A stretch of 7,896 bases of DNA, taken from an uncultured Bacteroidota bacterium. GTDB lineage: Bacteria > Bacteroidota > Bacteroidia > Chitinophagales > Chitinophagaceae. The stretch's first letter is position 1. Each line of letters begins with the position of its first letter. Below the pieces are notes generated by a model. It ran no database searches, had not been told where the DNA came from, and worked only from the letters and a program-made list of their open reading frames with translations. The stretch lies in the NCBI GenBank assembly GCA_903835145.1, contig CAILMA010000622.1, forward strand, positions 1 through 7,896, read 5' to 3'. This document shows positions 6,412-7,896 of the stretch, one piece after another. Position numbers and translations under genes: made by a program.

Positions 6412-6622
6412 CCCCATCACTTCTTTCGGAATGAAGCAGTTATTTATAGTGGTTTGTTGTGGTTTGAAAAAATGATTCGCCAGCCGGAAAACTGGCTGCA
6501 GTTTGTTGCCATTTCAACGAAAAAACGCCCCAAAGGGCGTTAGTTTATTAACTTTTTTTGTTTGAAATCGAGTTCAGAAAAAATGCGAAGGAGCCTCAGC
6601 TGGCCTACTTGCTTATAGACGG
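6412..6622. other. Gap between 75-bp element and secreted-protein gene
   Basis: Apart from the terminator (6519-6541) and the second hairpin at 6481-6498, this stretch has only a short direct repetition, GTGGTTTG at about 6451 and again about 10 nt later (TTGTGGTTTG). No credible gene is seen on either strand. Confidence 0.5.
6519..6541 (-). terminator. Intrinsic terminator of the secreted-protein gene
   Basis: On the minus strand the perfect 7-bp stem AACGCCC / GGGCGTT (6541-6535 and 6530-6524) with loop TTTG is followed immediately by a T-run (6525-6520). It lies 82 nt after the stop of the secreted-protein gene and 108 nt before the 75-bp element. A second hairpin (CAGCCAG TTTT CCGGCTG, 6498-6481) follows, with a T6 run about 9 nt further on, possibly a backup. 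Together they would keep cargo transcription out of the capsid unit. Confidence 0.8.
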
Positions 6623-7237
6623 TTACTTCCTTTTGTCCTGCCGCTCATCAGCAACTATATTGGTAACCGGGTGCACCTCCCAGCAAGATGCACGATGGGT
6701 ATTATCGGCATGTGCACCATCGGCAGCACTCATAGCCTTGTGTTCTTTATCGTCAAACAGGTAGCCATATACGGTCACCCACTTGTGGTAAAACAGTTCT
6801 TTTACGGCATCCTTATCCCAGCCGTTGTTCAGCACACTGCGCATTCTCGGCGTCAGCTCCACCACTATTCCATCTTTTACATCTGCATCTTCTTCGCTGT
6901 TGGAAAGCACTATGTGTACGTCGAAATCATCTTTGTCTGTGCTGTGGCAATTGCAGGTTTCGGTGCCTCCGTACTTTACGAGTATTACATAGCCATGCAG
7001 CTTCACTGCGCTGTTTTGGTCGGCATCAGCATCATAGCGCATGCTGGCCATTGTGGCAAAGTCGATAGGTAAATATTGAGTGGGGATCTGATACCTGTTC
7101 TTCAGGCGATCTGCGTCATAAAAGCGGGGATTATCGCCATACACAGGGCAATCGTGCCAGGTGCTTTGCGCTGACGCTGAAAGCGACATTGCGAATATTG
7201 AAACCACTACCCAAACTAACCGTTGAAACTTTATCAT
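6623..7237 (-). CDS. Secreted protein of unknown function, likely cargo (moron)
   Basis: The 204-residue product has a clear signal peptide: Lys/Arg at 3-6, hydrophobic LVWVVVSIFAMSLS (7-20) and a cleavage site after ASA (23). The mature protein should be periplasmic or exported. Its features are a DCPVYG start (C30), LHGYVILVKYGGTETCNCHSTD (80-101) with CNCH at 95-98, DFDVHIVL (105-111), VVELTPRMR (125-133), VTVYGYLFDDKEHKAMSA (154-171) and a C-terminal RASCWEVHPVTNI (182-194). I recall this last combination (a 'GyLf.D.eHk' segment followed by 'WEiHPVt.i') from Bacteroidetes secreted proteins of unknown function, possibly of OB-like fold. Conserved Cys and His could bind metal or form disulfides; this is inference. 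It is not a virion gene by appearance and sits alone between divergent phage units, with its own terminator. Confidence 0.75.
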   Translation of the reverse strand: MIKFQRLVWVVVSIFAMSLSASAQSTWHDCPVYGDNPRFYDADRLKNRYQIPTQYLPIDFATMASMRYDADADQNSAVKLHGYVILVKYGGTETCNCHSTDKDDFDVHIVLSNSEEDADVKDGIVVELTPRMRSVLNNGWDKDAVKELFYHKWVTVYGYLFDDKEHKAMSAADGAHADNTHRASCWEVHPVTNIVADERQDKRK

Positions 7238-7355
7238 AGTGCCAAGTTACCAAAGCAAGCCTACTTTTTAAAAGCTTTCGCTACTATTTGTTTTAAAATT
7301 AATCGCAATATTTCCGCCCTGTGTCCTGTTTGCATTCTGTTGCAACCAATTTTGT

Positions 7356-7410
7356 TACTAATAACGGAAGCCTAATGGGTAAACTGCTCACAAACATGCG
7401 GTTATTAGTA
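7356..7410. repeat. 10-bp inverted repeat beside element copy 2
   Basis: TACTAATAAC (7356-7365) and GTTATTAGTA (7401-7410) are perfect inverted copies with 35 nt between. The right arm abuts the 75-bp element at 7411, giving GTTATTAGTAGTTATCC, so a further protein site or an overlapping control of the secreted-protein gene is possible. No counterpart is seen beside copy 1. Confidence 0.4.
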
Positions 7411-7485
7411 GTTATCCACCAAAGTATTTTTTATGATAGTACAGCGTGGCGTACTATGGTGGTGCAGAAAGTGTACCATCATAAA
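7411..7485 (+). promoter_or_regulatory. 75-bp paired regulatory element, copy 2
   Basis: This has the same order as copy 1 but points to the right: GTTATCCACCAAA, an A/T-rich spacer, the dyad ATGATAGTAC / GTACTATGGT with 8-nt gap AGCGTGGC, and the dyad ATGGTGGTGC / GTACCATCAT with 7-nt gap AGAAAGT, the same gap sequence as in copy 1. Its right edge lies 7 nt before the -33 candidate of the terminase promoter and 43 nt before the terminase start codon. Confidence 0.8.
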
Positions 7486-7492
7486 ACCCCGA

Positions 7493-7524
7493 TTAGCCAG
7501 TGCCAAAAACCTGCGTCAATTTTG
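7493..7524 (+). promoter_or_regulatory. Candidate promoter of the terminase unit
   Basis: TTAG (7493-7496), 20 nt, then CAATTTTG (7517-7524) resembles TTTG-N20-TAnnTTTG with one mismatch in each box. It sits in exactly the same register relative to the 75-bp element as the candidate at 6298-6329, including a shared CGATT just at the -33 box, which is the main support. Transcription would begin close to the ATG at 7529, so the message may be nearly leaderless. Confidence 0.45.
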
Positions 7525-7528
7525 ATGC

Positions 7529-7896
7529 ATGGAAAATGAACTAACTGACTGGGAAAAGAAAAAGCTCGCCCAAATATATTATACCCGCGACTACTTCACC
7601 AATGAGCAAATTTGCAGTGAGGTTGATATTAAATTAGACAAACTGACGCTGTGGATAAGGGAAGGCTGCTGGGACAACGAAAAGAAATCGCTGATGACAG
7701 CGAAGGAACACCAACTGGGACAACTCTACAAATTGCTGGAAAAAGTGAATCAGAAGATGATAGACACCAGTGATGTAAATGCCCGGGATGCAGAGCTGGC
7801 TGTGAAATACACGGCCGCGATTAAAAACCTCGACACCGGCGTGGGCATTCCAGAGCTCATAGAAATTGCTAAGTTATTCACAACCTGGCTGCGCAC
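7529..7896 (+). CDS. Probable terminase small subunit, N-terminal part (runs off the window)
   Basis: This reads MENELTDWEKKKLAQIYYTR and stays open to the edge (122 residues, no stop). Residues 8-50 form the typical terminase small subunit helix-turn-helix: WEKKKLAQIYYTRDYFTNEQI, a second helix with KLDKLTLWIREGCWDNEKK (36-53), the 'tv.rWi.eg.W' pattern. The rest is helical (LYKLLEKVNQKM, 66-77; AELAVKYTAAIKNLDT, 88-103; IPELIEIAKLF, 107-117), as expected for the oligomerising part. The protein would recognise phage DNA at the packaging start and pass it to the large subunit. Similar Bacteroidetes proteins are sometimes labelled as transposase-related because of the helix-turn-helix; Mu-like DUF1804 proteins are another close alternative. 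It runs opposite to the structural genes and follows element copy 2. The ATG at 7529 is preferred; an ATG at 7525 gives a stop after four codons. Confidence 0.75.
   Translation, partial: MENELTDWEKKKLAQIYYTRDYFTNEQICSEVDIKLDKLTLWIREGCWDNEKKSLMTAKEHQLGQLYKLLEKVNQKMIDTSDVNARDAELAVKYTAAIKNLDTGVGIPELIEIAKLFTTWLR

Noticed and set aside
6337..7485. The inverted 75-bp copies as terminal repeats of a transposon or invertible segment carrying the secreted-protein gene
   Set aside because: The copies are only 61/75 identical, no recombinase or transposase lies between them, no target duplication is seen, and promoter-like matches continue beyond their outer edges in the same register, which fits regulatory duplication better.
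7321..7539. Small plus-strand frame of 72 codons
   Set aside because: It covers the 75-bp element and promoter and runs into the terminase start, with no protein-like pattern.
1..7896. CRISPR array, tRNA genes, attachment sites or an integrase
   Set aside because: I looked for regularly spaced repeats, tRNA-like cloverleaf sequences and integrase motifs and saw none; phage ends must lie outside the window.

Overview
This window looks like part of a contractile-tailed prophage or phage of a Bacteroidetes host, possibly near Chitinophagaceae. The reasons are the phage gene content, the lack of clear Shine-Dalgarno sites, promoter candidates close to the Bacteroidetes pattern (TTTG, about 20 nt, then TAnnTTTG), and a secreted protein of a type I associate with that phylum. 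The host assignment is inference; no host marker gene is present.

Layout. Positions 7-6271 hold a run of genes on the minus strand. In transcription order (right to left) they are: prohead protease with a scaffold-like tail (6271-5282), major capsid protein (5057-4143), a small membrane/coiled-coil protein (4050-3781), an unknown 144-aa protein (3708-3274), a CHAP-like endolysin (3199-2699), a 78-aa unknown (2658-2422), tail sheath (2276-1092), tail tube (1000-569) and a probable tail assembly chaperone (369-7). The sheath plus tube imply a contractile tail. Tape measure and baseplate genes would lie beyond the left edge. At the right edge a gene on the plus strand (7529 onward) encodes the N-terminal part of a probable terminase small subunit and should lead into the packaging genes. 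Between the two divergent units is a single minus-strand gene for a secreted protein (7237-6623) with its own terminator (hairpin 6524-6541), which looks like cargo.

The most interesting structure is regulatory. A 75-bp element occurs twice in inverted orientation, at 6337-6411 and 7411-7485, with 61 of 75 positions identical and no gaps. Each copy sits upstream of one of the divergent units and points the same way relative to it. Each contains a GTTATCCACCAAA block followed by four half-sites close to ATGRTRGTAC arranged as two overlapping dyads. Seven nucleotides beyond each copy begins a similar promoter candidate with a 20-nt spacer (TTTG...CACCTTTG for the capsid unit, TTAG...CAATTTTG for the terminase unit). 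This suggests that one phage regulator, probably an activator, switches on packaging and structural genes together.

Other points of note are nested inverted repeats in three gaps of the minus-strand unit (457-494, 2311-2419, 4075-4135), a possible -1 frameshift at the end of the chaperone gene, and lysis-type genes placed between capsid and sheath with no recognisable head-tail connector genes.
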